DNA of 64,000 nucleotides from Entoloma clypeatum (lineage: Eukaryota; Basidiomycota; Agaricomycetes; Agaricales; Entolomataceae), in contig OY751485.1 in NCBI GenBank assembly GCA_963565915.1, forward strand, positions 3,534,001 to 3,598,000, read 5' to 3'. Below the pieces are notes generated by a model that worked only from the letters and a program-made list of their open reading frames with translations, did no database searches and was not told the DNA's origin. Numbering within the stretch: the first letter of the stretch is position 1; every line of letters starts with the position of its first letter. Positions 11,075 through 23,100 of this stretch are shown piece by piece. The translations under genes were made by a program, and so were the position numbers.

Positions 11075-11852
11075 GTCTAGAACCTGCGGAGTAGGAGAGG
11101 TGTCGGATTGTTGGGATGAAGATGGGGTTCGGGATACAGGTAGGGGTTGAAAATCAGTCCCTGTTCTAGGCGTCTGTTCGGTATCTGACTGCGCGGAGTC
11201 AAAAGTAAATTCGTCAGGGGACTCGTCGGCGGAATCGGTGGCAAAATGTTCGGGGTATTTCCTCTGTAGATCTCTAAGGAATCTCTGTTCCTGCGCGTCT
11301 GTTGGTCGCGAGAAGGGGTCAAGTCTCTCGTTTCGTGCCCAACGGTTGTACTCGGTCTGTTGCTCGTCGGTGGTGAAGTGGCCGTAGATCTGCTGCTTCG
11401 AGTAAGATGTGGTGATGCGGCTCTGGGACGTCTCAATGTGAGCGTCCTAATCAATCTTCTGATAACGGTTGTCTGGACACCGATAAACTCTCTGATCTCT
11501 GTGATCCGACCTGTCTGAGGTCCTTCTTGAACGCGAAAGCTTTCGAGTTCGTTCTGTCGGGCGTTGTAGCGCGCGATCTGGTGTTGCCAAGCAAGATGGA
11601 TGCTCTCTGCTATCTCGCCGTGGGGGCGATGCTCGTCGTTGTCTAGTTCTTCATCAAGCACCTGCTGTAGGATGCGACGGATCTCCGATTCGATGTACTG
11701 CTGGATGAGTGTAAAATCGATACTGTCTCGAGGACTTAGCTCCTCCTGTCGGGCTTCTGGCGTGGCGAATGGGTTACTGGTGAAGTCTTCAAAGAAGCGC
11801 GACGTCTTAACACGTCTGGTAGTTGCTCTCTTCGCTCTGGGCGAACCTAACG

Positions 11853-11863
11853 AGATTTAGCAA
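11853..11863 (-). promoter_or_regulatory. Self-primer binding site of A1
   Basis: On the element strand TTGCTAAATCT lies 2 nt inside the 5' LTR. It is the exact reverse complement of 11 nt in the LTR (AGATTTAGCAA on the element strand, 11949-11939). There is no TGG start as expected for a tRNA primer site. The same pair occurs in A2. Confidence 0.75.
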
Positions 11864-11865
11864 CT

Positions 11866-12234
11866 TGTTATGCGTAACAAACCGTTCCAAGGTTCGGGCA
11901 GAGTATGCAGGAAGATGGAAAGGTGAAGAGCAATGTGATTGCTAAATCTAAGGAATGTAGCTATGGTACATGAGTTTTATATAGTACTGACTATGAGCGG
12001 TAGCGAATGAGTCAGTAACTGCGGAAGGCAGTGCGCATGAGTAAGGCGACTGCGGAAGGCTATGCACTAATGAGTAAGCTGACTGCGGAATGAGTCAGAC
12101 AGCTGCGGAAAGCGAGTCAGCGCGGGAGCGAAGTATACTAAAGGAAATAAAGTATAATATGATATGTGTAAGCGGGGCCGATGAGTAAAAGTGAAAAAGT
12201 AAGCGTATACGTCCGCAGTCGTTAGTCCGTAACA
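11866..12234 (-). repeat. 5' LTR of A1
   Basis: 369 bp, TGTTA...TAACA. On the element strand it holds TGACTCA-type motifs, a TATATAAAA box and, 34 nt after the start of that box, the 11-nt AGATTTAGCAA primer. Confidence 0.93.
11975..11983 (-). promoter_or_regulatory. TATA box of the A1 5' LTR
   Basis: TATATAAAA on the element strand. The predicted transcript start about 30-35 nt downstream falls at the AGATTTAGCAA self-primer. Confidence 0.7.
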
Positions 12235-12239
12235 GTATG

Positions 12240-13100
12240 TTCCAGATCTAGCAATCACCTTGGTATCTGCCTTTGCTACTTAAGCCTCTCTGCCTAAGCA
12301 TTGCATGGGTTTGTCAAGCATAACAAGAGGCTGGCAAACTTTCCACCCTGACATCATTGGAGGACCCAGTCAAGCAGAAAAATTGTCTCACTCTCCTGTC
12401 ATAACCATATGATTCACATCCCACTTATCCGACGACTCCAACAATTCATCCGATCTGACATCTGCTCCAACAATATTCTATTTATATTTGATTATACTTC
12501 TACTACATAACATCTCAACCATACTTACAAGTAGACATGTGTTGTTCACTTTTCATTTGCTACTCTCCATACTCTGAATGTTCCAATGGTCAACTCTGAT
12601 ATCTGCACATCACTTATAGTAATACTGATCATTCTAGTTTACTATAAATAGTGTATCAAACCTGTCATAGAACCTCTGTTCAAATATCATATGTTACACC
12701 TCATTTGCACCAGCCTCTCCTTGCCTTTGAGCCGTCACCTCCACTCTTCCGCACTTCCACTCATCCGACATCCGCCAATCCGAAATCGAGGACCACATCA
12801 AAGACTGGGGCGCAACATACAAGTTGAAGCCAGGTCCTTTCCGCCAGATGTCGCATCTGTCGCATCCGCTCATCCACTACTCTGCTCCAACTCATCCAAC
12901 GTTTTCCGACATTGAGAAAAATGCTACGTGACATCTCCCATCTTTTCTTTGAATTTATTTGTGTTTATCCTTGCCAAGCCAGATTGTTCCCTCATCTCAT
13001 CTGGTCCCATTGCTAATCCTTAGCCTCTCAAGATCTCATGGTCCATCATCTGACAGATCCAGTTACATTACCCCCCCTGTATTTGACTTGGATGCTCAGT
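12240..13100. other. Gene-free stretch with a diverged LTR-like remnant
   Basis: 12430-12920 resembles family-C LTR sequence in style (TCCGACATC words, GGGGCGCAACATACAAGTTGAAGCC-like core near 12810) but is strongly diverged; a TATA-like ACTATAAATAG is at 12640. 12950-13100 is probably upstream region of the glycosyltransferase gene. No other gene seen. Confidence 0.5.
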
Positions 13101-13211
13101 GGTGAACTGGAAAGTGGAAATCCAAAACCCAAACAAGTCATAAGAAAGCACATAGCTTTCAGCTTTGCTCTGCTATTTGTTGCTGCGCGATATCTAGTAT
13201 TCCGTCTCTTC

Positions 13212-14505
13212 ATGTCCACTCTCTTCCGGCGGCCGAGGTCCAAAATTCTTCTGATCCCTGTGTTGCTGGTGACGCTAGGGCTCGTCCACTTTTTGATCCA
13301 GAACCAATACCAACTGCGAAACACCCTTTCTTATGCCACACGCCCATTGTGGGATGCTGCCGATGGACCCAAGGAGGTTATCACGCACTATTATGCAGAA
13401 GGCATGGAGATGGATTCTCATGTCTGTCTACTGCATGGATGGAAGGAACGGCAGATGAAGGGTATCGTGGTCATGGACGCCGTTCTCATGAGCAGCGAAG
13501 TTGACTTGCTCGAGATAAGAATGAATGAGCTGGACTCAGTCGTCGACCACTTTCTCATCATCGAATCCAACGCAACATTTACTGGTTTGTTGAAGGAAAC
13601 TTACTTCGCGAAGAATCGCGATAGATTTTCCAAATTTGAGAAGAAGATCATATATGGCTTGTATGAACTTTTATGCTAATACCAACAAAAAAGCTTATAC
13701 GTTGACAGCCTACCGGGATATCCATTGCCGCCAGGGGGTTCGCCATGGGAAGTCGAGGCTGCCACCCGCAACGCCATGACTAAAATGCTTCAATCTCATG
13801 CAAGGACCCTGGCCGAAGGCACGGAGAGTTTTGTTATCATGTCGGATATCGACGAAATTCCCTCCAGACATACTATTGCACTTCTCAAAGCTTGCGACTT
13901 TGGCGGCTCTATCCATCTTCAATTGCGCAATTTCCTATATAGGTGAGTACTCCTTTTGATTCGCTGCGAGGCTGCTTTGTGGACCAGACATCAGCTTTGA
14001 ATGGCAGGTAGATATGTCCAGCTGGCGTGCAAGCGTCCACATGTGGCGGGACAATGCCTATTATCGACATTCAAAGAGCGGTGACCGTATCTTAGCTGAT
14101 TCCGGCTGGCATTGCAGTTATTGCTTCAGAACTATTCCAGAGTACATCGTCAAGATGAAGGGTTTCTCTCATTCGGATCGTATCGGTGGAAATATGAGAT
14201 TGCTTGACCCCCGCCGAATTCAAGACACCATTTGTCGCGGAAAAGATATTTTTGGGATGCTACCAGAGGCATACAGTGTGCGTTATGCGATTCTTTCGAA
14301 GACCAAAGTTCACTGTATGTCTATTAGTATGTCGATCTTCTCTCTCGAATGAGCCTCGAACCGTAAGGCTTTTCGATCCCACTGTTTCTATGTTCTGCTT
14401 AAACGCCTCAGGCTCAAAACCGCCGTTGGCCTCCCAGCGTACCTAATTAACAATGCCGAAAGGTTCCGCTTCCTTCTACCTAACGGATGTATGCGTGAAA
14501 GTTGA
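13212..14505 (+). CDS. Glycosyltransferase family 17 (beta-1,4-mannosyl-glycoprotein N-acetylglucosaminyltransferase type)
   Basis: Predicted exons 13212-13660, 13709-13942, 13995-14277 and 14368-14505 join in frame to about 367 codons. The start was chosen at the ATG at 13212 because it gives a short basic N-terminus and then a hydrophobic signal anchor (ILLIPVLLVTLGLVHFLI, residues ~12-29), the type II Golgi topology of GT17. Family landmarks follow: LHGWKER, MNELDSVVDHFLIIESNATF, LPGYPL, the DxD-like IMSDIDEIPS, and SGWHCSYCFRTI. GT17 enzymes transfer N-acetylglucosamine to N-glycan cores in the lumen. Introns 1 (48 nt) and 2 (52 nt) have good GT..AG ends. Intron 3 is uncertain: a donor at 14278 or 14315 and an acceptor at 14367 or 14411 are possible, and only 14278/14367 keeps frame. 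The C-terminus (VGLPAYLINNAERFRFLLP) fits the family. This is the best host gene in the window. Confidence 0.85.
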
Positions 14506-15373
14506 AACCGCCACGATCCCATCTACACGAAGAAGGGGGTTGATACGGAGGACCAGGCGGGTGTCGCGTTTCGAGCAAAACTGCCGCGGGCTGATGATGG
14601 ATGCCATGCCTGTCATGCGTTTCTGTCTAACGTCCTATCATAAGTACATACTGACTGTAACACTTGCGTGGGTCTTGCAGGTTCCGATTTGTTACCACCT
14701 TCCGAATAGAGTTATCCCTTTGTTCGACCCAGACAATGTGCTCCGGATAGCATTGATGTAACCCTAAACCCCCTCCATCTTCCTAAGCCTTAACACGCAG
14801 TCTTGCCTCACCCTTCTCAGGCCGTAATACTCGGTATAAAAATGGACAAATACACATCCTGTCTCCAACACCTACAAAACCTCACAACCCGCCGTACGCC
14901 CTGATTTATTTTTGAACGAATAATCCCCTTTTCTCAACATATATGGGCCAACTTAGCCCCAACATGAATTCTGATTCCCGCCGCCAACGCTATGTTCCTC
15001 AAAAGCGAGCATCAACACAATCATCAAGTCCAATACTTTCCCCTGCACAGGGGATTGCGGACGCTTGGAAACGGGAATCCGTTGAGAGCCAGAATATGTG
15101 GAAAAGGATAGATGGGCGGGTCAGGTTACGATATGAGATACCTGTGAGGACAGCTCCAAAATCGAAAATGTGACCGAGTGTTGTAGGGTGAGCAATCTCA
15201 TAATTCGTGACCCGTCCCATAATTTGTCATTTTTTGCACCAAGAACTAGAAGGCTTGTGGCTTCATCCAGCACCAAGAGGGTTGGTCACTGCAGGGACAA
15301 CTATTGGGTTCCTTGGATCAGGAAAGTCGATGACACGTACATGTCTCGAGCAGCTATCGAGCACATGGTATTT
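14506..15373. other. Intergenic region with one weak small ORF
   Basis: An ORF at 14943-15173 (+, 76 codons, ATG preceded by ATATAT) encodes a basic, Ser/Arg-rich peptide with no recognisable domain. It could be a small gene, but nothing beyond its openness supports it. 15180-15373 is probably the 3' untranslated part of the minus-strand zinc-finger gene. Confidence 0.35.
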
Positions 15374-17149
15374 CTACACATCTGGGTGTCCATCGCTGGC
15401 CCCCTCATTCTCCTCTTCATCGACGTCTTCTTCTTCCTCCAGAGCCGCTTCGGCTTCGGCCTGGGCTTGTGCAGCCGCCGCCGCACTAGCTATTGCTTCC
15501 TCAAGCATTTTTGTTTGTTCATCAGAAAGACCATACATAGATAAGGATGGTGTCGTTGTGAGTTCTGGTCGAATGGGATTGTCGGTGTTCGCGTGAAACA
15601 GCGGTGATTGTCCTTGGTGGGCATGATTCTCTAGAGTGCTGACTTCCAAGGACGCATGGGTCGCAGACGAACCAATAGTTGAATCCGGTAATGAATCGAT
15701 TTGCGAGGGCAAATTCTGCAACTGAGCACGAGCGATCACACTGGCCAACGTAGCTTGACCTGCACTGGGATCCAGCGGTGCGATTTGTTCCGCGGGCGTA
15801 CCCAGGGCGTTCCCCACGTGAGCTTGCAAAAGGCCATGCAGGGCCAAGATGATTGATTGGATACCAGAGATGACGGAAGGTTGGAGCTCTCCTTCCTCTA
15901 CTCGATCCTCATGTGAGGGCGATAGCGAACCAGGGAGATTTCCTTGGCTCGTGGCGATACCATTCCAGAGCTTGGCTCTTCTCTCCTCTCGAACCGCTTC
16001 TTCGCCTTCCTCTTCATCAAGCTCCACTTCCACGACTTCTGAATCCAAACACATTTCCCCTTTCGGTCCTCGAGCCTTGCTGCTATTCTTGTGCCGTTTG
16101 ATGGCATCCCTTCGAGAAAATATTTTATGACAGCCACCACACTTCCACGCCTTTCTGTCATGTAGTTTAACATGTCGTTTGAGGTCATGGTTTCGTGCAA
16201 ATGATGCAGGGCAGGCGTTGCAACGGAACGGTCTATGAACGGCATGGAGGCGCTGGTGCGAGCGAAGGTTGTACAATCGTGAAAATGTTTTCTTGCAATC
16301 AGCAACAAGACAGGGATACACAGCGGTGCCGATATCAGGAGGATGTGATGGAGTGTGGTTGGATAGCCAAGGATAGCCAGAGTTTGGAGTAAAAGGCTGA
16401 GGATTGGTGTGTGATGACTGCCCGATTTGAATGCCACTAAGGACCCCAATAACCTGTATAAGTCCGCTGATCTCCTGGAGGGCATGCATATCCTGTCCAC
16501 CGCGGGCCGAAGACGTCACAGCGAATAGAAATACTTGATGAAGTTGAAGACGTATCGAAGAGACAAGGGTGGGATCAAGTGAGCGAGTCGGTGAGGTACT
16601 CAACGCATATGTTATCACGCAGACTGCTTCGTTGACCTGGGCTTCGAGATCCGACTCCAGGATACACGGTCGTTTGAATGCGGAAGGTTCACGTTCGTCA
16701 AGCCCTTCATCTCCTTCGTCTCGCTTGCGCTTTCCTTTATCAAGCTGTATAGACGAGGTGTTCGAATGACGCATGTTGCTGAACAAAGTAGGGGACCGAG
16801 CTAATGATACGAGCATATTGCTCAGGGGCATTGCAACAGCTTTCGAGACCTCTCCGGAAGCTACAATTCCGTTGAGCATGTCAAGAACATTTTCGCCATT
16901 GAAATTTGGAAGCACGGCAGAGGCCAGTGATGAGCGAGCGACAGGATCATTGTCGATGAAGGCCAGGATAGTTTTTATGGTGATGATTATAGCATCTCCT
17001 TTCCGCACCGATGACAGCTCTTCGCCCAAGCGACGAGCTATTTCTTCGGCCTCTGCGTCGATGTCGGCGTCATCTTCGTCGGCGTCATCGGCGTAGTCAT
17101 CCTCATCCCAGTCTTGCTGATTGTTGAGAGGATTTTCGGTGTCTATCAT
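15374..17149 (-). CDS. C2H2 zinc-finger protein, probable transcription factor
   Basis: Single open frame of 591 codons from the ATG at 17149; an in-frame upstream extension exists only through a non-ATG codon. Residues ~13-45 are strongly acidic (DEDDYADDADEDDADID). A basic patch (KGKRKRDEGDE, ~138) could be a nuclear signal. Three fingers follow: CLVADC...HQRLH (~280-302), CNACPASF...HVKLH (~310-330) and CGGCHKIFSRRDAIKRH (~337-353); the third lacks the canonical second His and may use a later Cys (GEMC). The C-terminal third has Ala/Gln/Glu-rich helix (AIASAAAAAQAQAEAEAALEEEE) ending in an acidic tail. The finger triplet with SRRDAIKRHKN resembles many uncharacterised fungal regulators. 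Likely nuclear DNA binding; targets unknown. Confidence 0.8.
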   Translation of the reverse strand: MIDTENPLNNQQDWDEDDYADDADEDDADIDAEAEEIARRLGEELSSVRKGDAIIITIKTILAFIDNDPVARSSLASAVLPNFNGENVLDMLNGIVASGEVSKAVAMPLSNMLVSLARSPTLFSNMRHSNTSSIQLDKGKRKRDEGDEGLDEREPSAFKRPCILESDLEAQVNEAVCVITYALSTSPTRSLDPTLVSSIRLQLHQVFLFAVTSSARGGQDMHALQEISGLIQVIGVLSGIQIGQSSHTNPQPFTPNSGYPWLSNHTPSHPPDIGTAVYPCLVADCKKTFSRLYNLRSHQRLHAVHRPFRCNACPASFARNHDLKRHVKLHDRKAWKCGGCHKIFSRRDAIKRHKNSSKARGPKGEMCLDSEVVEVELDEEEGEEAVREERRAKLWNGIATSQGNLPGSLSPSHEDRVEEGELQPSVISGIQSIILALHGLLQAHVGNALGTPAEQIAPLDPSAGQATLASVIARAQLQNLPSQIDSLPDSTIGSSATHASLEVSTLENHAHQGQSPLFHANTDNPIRPELTTTPSLSMYGLSDEQTKMLEEAIASAAAAAQAQAEAEAALEEEEDVDEEENEGASDGHPDV

Positions 17150-19246
17150 GACATCGAGGGAGTTCAAATATTTTCTCACAACAACCTATTGAATAATTGA
17201 TGCCACAGCCGAAATGTACCCTGGCACGTAGTGATGCCACACTCCTCCGCTGGACCCAGCTTTCGGCCACCTCAAATATCTCCCTCAATCACAGTAAAAT
17301 GAGCTCAAACTTTTCCCACAGCGGCGCCGGACAAATGTTTCTCTTGGAAACATTTTGAACATATGATGATCTAATAGAGCATATTTGCAACAGCCAGAAC
17401 ATCGATTTAAACAAAAATTTGTTGGCTGATGAACCAAATTTTGGTTCGTCCCAATTTGGTTGAGGGTGACACGAGACTGTCACTCGCCGCCATGCTCCTC
17501 GCCACGTCGCCTGTTGATCAATCCCTGGAATTTTGCTTCAGTGGACAAGAAATGGACAAGGAGTGCTTCGCATCTGTCACACTATCCAAATTCGGCATGT
17601 GACCTATCCAAAAACGGTCAACAGAAATTTCCACACCTTTCAACAGAAATTTGAAACACGTTGCAAATATGCTCTAATATACTTGGTATTTTTCAGCTCT
17701 GTAAACAATGTGAACATTGATGAGATTATATAAGCACAAGATGAGCCCTGAATATTCTCAAGACAAATCTTTTGGAAATATCATTTTCACACAAGATTTC
17801 TAAGGAACACATAGGGATTACTAGTCTCAGCTCCAGACATTCTATGCACTCTTGCCCTCACGCTTATGCACTGATCTATGCCATGTGTCTTGATGGTGAA
17901 TTTGATGGGCAGAGAGTGCTGTAGAACATCTGGTGCAGTTTGTATTGTGAAACAAGGGTACTGTCACACATCAGCATTTCCACAAACTTTACTATTCGGG
18001 CTATCTGGAGCTAGTACGAGCCTCCACAAGGCCAAAATACCCAATAGTTCACAAGTTGAATAATCTAGGTCAAATGTGTCACTAGCTAGTTACCTGGGTG
18101 ATGTCGACTAGTCGCCAAGAGACCAATACTTCATGAGCAACCTGATGCTCATGAGTTTCAGTTCAGTACTGTAATGCTAATAATTGATTGATCAATAAAT
18201 ATTAAAATGCTTATTTCCAACTATCAATACAAATGAGATGGCCTTGACCTGTCGGATTGCAGACCATTGGCTGGCTCTGCATCAACAAGCACACCTGCTG
18301 CTGTCAGCGGTTGTTCAGGGACACCTCATTCTCCGCTATCCCAACACACACCGCATGGACTGCGAGCAATTGTCACCAGTGATGCTGAACCAGTCATTGT
18401 ACATTTCTGAAAAAAAATTATTGAGATCTCAAGAGCGGTGAGTGCTGAGAACATTGAGACTGGGAGCAGTGAGTGAGAAGTAGAAGTGAGGCTGATGGTG
18501 GATGAAACTTGACAAAGTCGTTTCAAACTCCCCTGACAACAGGCTGTGTTGATCCCGCCAAGACCGATACAATCATCATTCTGGTGGATTATCTCTTGAT
18601 TCTCGGCGCCCATGTCCCACTACCCCCACCTCTTCCCTGCTTCTCCCCTCCCCTGTTTCTGTAGCTGTGCTATGACAGACCTCCTATCCCTGCCTCTCGC
18701 TCCTGGGTCACTGCCTATCTGCCTGTTTGTTGTCCAGTGGTCCTCATGAGTTGGATATCTGAATCTGGAACCTAGTATGTCCCTCCTCTTTGTCTCCAAT
18801 CCACTAGAATTGACACTGCACCTTGGCAGCAATTTTTTTGGTGGTGATTTTGGGAAGTAATTGAAGATTTTTGTTCTGTCAAACTGCATAGCGTAGTCTG
18901 TAGAAATGAGATTACATATAAATGCTTTCTATTGCCTAAAATTTATGTGAAATAGCAAGTGAACTATTGACCTCTTCAGCCCATGACGAGGCCAACAGCT
19001 CCAAATAGATCAATAATTTTTGTGAAAATGCTGATGACATCAGCCTCAGCTATCAACTTGTCTTTACTTCTCAATCAAAATCTTTTTTTTTGTTATTTTT
19101 GTTGCTTGATGTGAATGCTTATAAATGCATCAACATGTGGTCTCAAGAACTCCACCAAAAGGCTTGTAAAGCAGCTGTGAAGACTCAGAAATGTTACAAC
19201 TCAGCTGACAAGGCTTTTCCACAAGCAATTCAACGACAAGCCTTAT
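17150..19246. other. Gene-free stretch with degraded mobile sequence
   Basis: 17150-17500 is the likely promoter region of the zinc-finger gene. 17890-17950 matches, in reverse orientation, 42525-42570: both translate to a DGEFDG..VL.NIWC-like word, so they are copies of one unidentified coding repeat, here with a stop. 19132-19246 is an open stretch (MWSQELHQKACKAAV) that continues, after removing A2 and B, at 25896-25904 and 42176; its family is not recognised. The rest is AT-rich without genes. Confidence 0.5.
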
Positions 19247-19647
19247 TGTTATGCTTAACAAACCATTCCAAGGTTCAGGCAGAGTATGCAGGAAGTGGAA
19301 AGGCAATGAGCAATGTGATTGCTAAATCTAAGGAATCTACTACAGTACAAGAGGTTTATATAGGTACTGACTATAGGCGGTAGCAGATGAGTCAGTGCTG
19401 CGGAAGGCAGTGCGCATGAGTAAGGCGACTGTGGAAGGCTATGTACAATGAGTAAGCTGACTGCGGGAAGCGAGTCAGCGTGGGAGCGAAGTATACTAAA
19501 GGGGATGATGAAGTAATGTAGTGAGTCAGACTGGGAATCGAAGGTTGTGAAAGTAGACATTAGACATAGTAAGTTCGTAAGAGGGCGCCGAGTCGGGCCG
19601 ATAAGTAAAAGATATGACATGGTCCTCATACTGTAGAGTCTGTAACA
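19247..19647 (-). repeat. 3' LTR of A2
   Basis: 401 bp, TGTTA...TAACA, preceded on the element strand by the purine-rich tract GGAGCAGGGAACA. Confidence 0.92.
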
Positions 19648-19681
19648 TGTTCCCTGCTCCAAGCTCTGTGTCCTCACAGAG

Positions 19682-20053
19682 TCACTGTCCCCATCCCTCG
19701 TTGTTGCCAGGATCGGACCAGTTCGGACTCTCCTTGAGGCTCCAATCATATATCAACTCCTCATTGATGGCTACGGCGAGTTCAAGGCCTTTGATGGCCA
19801 GCCGAATACGTCGATTTTTGATGACGAGGGTGCTGGTGTAGTTCCCGAGAATTTGTTTCTTTTTGGGAGTCGGGGCGACGGGGAGATTGGACAACAAATG
19901 AAGTCGGATATTCATCTGGCGATGAAGGAGGTCGGCGAGGGAAGTTTTGAGGGCATCAATTTGGTCTCTCATGGAGAGCGCTTCATTCATAAGGGCGGCG
20001 ATGGCAGGGTTGATGTCGGTGGTGGAGGTGGAGGTAACAATGGTGTTTGACAT
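19682..20053 (-). CDS. Third ORF of family A, coiled-coil protein (A2)
   Basis: 123 codons from the ATG at 20053 (CCGCCATGTC context), starting 133 nt after the pol stop. The frame is also open upstream to 20224, but the A1 homologue supports the ATG at 20053. Conserved blocks shared with A1 and A3 are NEALSMRDQI, HRQM.IRLH, NYT.TL, NRR.RLA and a final NEGWGQ. Replacements between copies are mostly conservative (I/V, L/I, E/D). Predicted helical, cytoplasmic or nuclear, no cysteine motif. Unknown function; see the third-ORF findings. Confidence 0.6.
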   Translation of the reverse strand: MSNTIVTSTSTTDINPAIAALMNEALSMRDQIDALKTSLADLLHRQMNIRLHLLSNLPVAPTPKKKQILGNYTSTLVIKNRRIRLAIKGLELAVAINEELIYDWSLKESPNWSDPGNNEGWGQ

Positions 20054-20186
20054 GGCGGTGAGGATGGTTGAGAGATAAAAGAAGAATGGGGTGGCTATAT
20101 TGGGCAGGAAAAAGACTAGAGTGGGGAACTCGGTGTGTGGTTGACTGATGAGGTCGATACTGCCATGGGTTTTGAGAACTCGTCTT

Positions 20187-23100
20187 TTATCGTGGACGAG
20201 ACAGGTTCTGCCGATGGAAATCATGGATCAAATCTTGAGCGTTCTGAACATTAGCTCGAGGTTCCCATGCGTTCTCTTCTGGGCCATATCCTTCCCACTG
20301 GACGAGGTACTGGATCTTTCCACGGAACTTTCGAGACTCTAGGATCATAGACACATGGTACTCTTCTCGTCCTTCGACAATGATCAGATCAGGGGCTGGT
20401 TTCTTTTTCTGGATGGCGTACTTCGGAGTTTCATATGGTGACAACAGGGTCTCGTTGAACACAGGGTGAATCATCTTCCAAGTCTTCGGAAGATCAAGAA
20501 GGTACGCGCTAGCTCCTTTCTTCTCTAGGACTTTGAATGGTCCATGTCGGAGTGCATCAAGTTTCTTTGAGGGGCGATCGGTCCTGATGTTAGTCCCTTC
20601 CAGCCACACCTTGTCTCCGATGCGGTAGTCCCGATACGGACTTTGCCGTGTGTCAACTGTCTTCTTCATCTGATCCTGTGCTTGTTTCAGCACAGCATTG
20701 GCTTCTTCTCGTGCCTGTTTGAGTTTTTTCAAGAAGTTGTTGGCAGCTGGGTTGGTATCTTCTAACACGAGTTCTCCCTTCCAAGGATGTAAACCATAGT
20801 TGAGGTAGAACGGGGTGTCCTTCGTGGCCTGATGTTCTTTGTCATTGTACTGGAACTCTGCGATTGTGATCCACTCAGCCCAATCATCCTGTAAATGGTT
20901 GACAAAGTTCCATAAGAACGCTTCCGTTTCCTGATGTGATCGCTCGGCCTGTCCATCAGTCTGTGGGTGGTACGCGGTGGACAGGTTCCTCTTGATCCCT
21001 AGCATGCGGCAGAGTATCTCCATGAACTTCGCAGCGAACTGCGGTCCCCTATCGCTGATGATCTTCTTGGGGATCCCATGAAGCTTCCATATCTGATCCC
21101 GATAGATCTTGGCTAATCCTTCAGCTGATAATTCCACGGTTGTCGGAATGAGATGGAGCATCTTCAAATGTCTATCTGTGATGACCAGAATCGCATTCTT
21201 TCCATCGGACTCTGGTATTGGTCCCACGACGTCGATCCCTATGTCTTCCCATGGATGACTTGGTGCTGCATGGGGATGTAGCGGAGCATGTCGTTTCTGT
21301 CTGTTGATCTTGTTGTGTTGACAGGTGTCACAACCCTTTATGTACTTCTTCACATCATGCAGGATAGTAGGCCACCAGTAGGTACAAGTGAGGAGTTCAT
21401 GTGTCCGATATTGTCCTGGATGTCCAGCCACTGGTGCATCATGTGATTCAAACATCAGTTCTTGACGCAGTTGTGGGTCTGGTGGAACATAGACTCGTTT
21501 GCCTGCATATGTGATGCCGTTTTCCTGTTGATACCAATGAGGATTCTTCTTTAGACCCTGGGCTACTTCTGTCTCCATGCGGTTTGAACCCTTGATGTGT
21601 GTGATCCACAGATTTTCGATGGTCGTGATGTTTCCAATTTTGATGGAATCAGATGTTTCACCCCCTTCAAAGAATTGTTCCTCCGTGAACATCTCCATTT
21701 GTACCACATCTTCTGATTCCAACCGTTTCAAGAATAGTCCCTCCTTGAGCATTTGGTCACTGTCTTGTGGTTCGAGTTCCGCTTCATACCAGGGTAAGCG
21801 CGACAGGATGTCCGCTTTTGCATTGGTCTTGCCAGGTACATGTCGTAATTCAAAGTCATAGTCTTGTAACTTCATTTTCCAGCATCGCTGTCGTCGATTC
21901 AGGTCCTGAGGATGACGGAAATATTCCAGGTTCTTGTGATCAGTCAAGATTTCGAAATGTTCCCTGGCTTCGAGCAGATAGTGTCTCCAATCTGTTAATG
22001 CTTCCATGACCGCCAGGAGCTCCTTGTTGTATATCTCATAATTCTGTTCAGCCGCGGACATGGTCCGCGACAAGAACGCAATGGGGTGCCATTTGTCGTC
22101 TTGCTTCTGAGAGAGTACTGCTCCAATTGCATAGCCCGATGCATCGGTTTCAACCCTGAACTGTCTCTCTGATTTTGGTAATGCCAAGACTGGTGCCGAT
22201 GTAATTGCCCGTATGAGACCTTCAAAGGCTTGCTGCTCTGTTGGTCCCCAAGTAAATGCCGTACCACCTGTGAGCGCGGTGAGAGGTTTTGCAATGTTTG
22301 AGTACCCTTCAATAAAACATTGATAGAAGTTGGCAAATCCAAGGAACTTCTGAACTTCCTTTTTTGATGTGGGTGCTTGCCAGTTTCGGATTGTATCCAT
22401 CTTCTCAGTTTCCATCTCGACACGTCCCTCACCAACCACATATCCCAATATAGGACATTTCGTTACTTCCCATAAACACTTCTTCTCCTTTAGGAACAAA
22501 TCATTGTCCGATAGAATCTGTAGGATTTCTTTGGTGTTTCGCGCGAGTTCTTCCTTGGTTTTACCGATAACCACGATGTCATCCATGTAGATCATGCAGA
22601 TACGTCGGCGGATCTGGTCCCGGAATAGACTAGCCATCATTTGAGAGAATGTTCCCGGGGAGTTGCAAAGACTGAAAAACATGACCAATGGTTCAAACAA
22701 TCCTCGACTGGTGAGGAAGGCAGCTTTCCATTCATCGCCCTCCTTAATCTGGACGTTGTTATAGCCCCACATGATGTCCATTTTATTGAAGTAGACTGCA
22801 TCTTTCAGCACGTCCAGGAGATCAGATATTCATGGGAGTGGGAACTTGTCTTTGACCGTGAATTTATTGACCATGCGGTAATCTTGTACCAATCATTTGG
22901 AGCCATCCTTCTTGTTGATGAAGAAGCAAGGGGAGGCATACAGGGATTTGGATGGGTGGATCTTTCCTGTTGCTAGACCCTCGTCAATGAATGTGTCCAA
23001 TTCCTCTTGTTCCTTTTGTGTCATAGGATATGTATTTCCCCCTAGTTCCTTTGGTGCGTCCGGTGTAAGTTCAATACCATGGTCCCATTCCCTCTCCTTT

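Larger units (their letters stand above)
5667..12234 (-). mobile_element. Ty3/gypsy chromovirus family A, copy A1 (full length)
   Basis: 6568 bp bounded by two LTRs and flanked on both sides by GTATG (5662-5666 and 12235-12239), a perfect 5-bp target duplication. Order on the minus strand: 5' LTR, primer site, gag, pol, third ORF, polypurine tract (GAGGAGGGGAACA beside 6035), 3' LTR. The two LTRs differ by only about six positions by eye, so this is the youngest complete A copy in the window, yet gag and pol both carry nonsense codons. Confidence 0.95.

Noticed and set aside
11077..11661. 194-codon ORF directly before A1 gag (MLDEELDNDEH...)
   Set aside because: Only the first part follows the real gag-side frame; after a 5-nt insertion relative to A2 it runs in a shadow frame rich in Pro, Thr and Arg. 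Not a separate gene.
11853..11863. tRNA primer binding site
   Set aside because: No TGG at the start and a perfect 11-nt complement within the element's own transcript start explains it better.
14453..14761. 102-codon ORF downstream of GT17
   Set aside because: Starts inside the last GT17 exon in another frame, with no recognisable domain.
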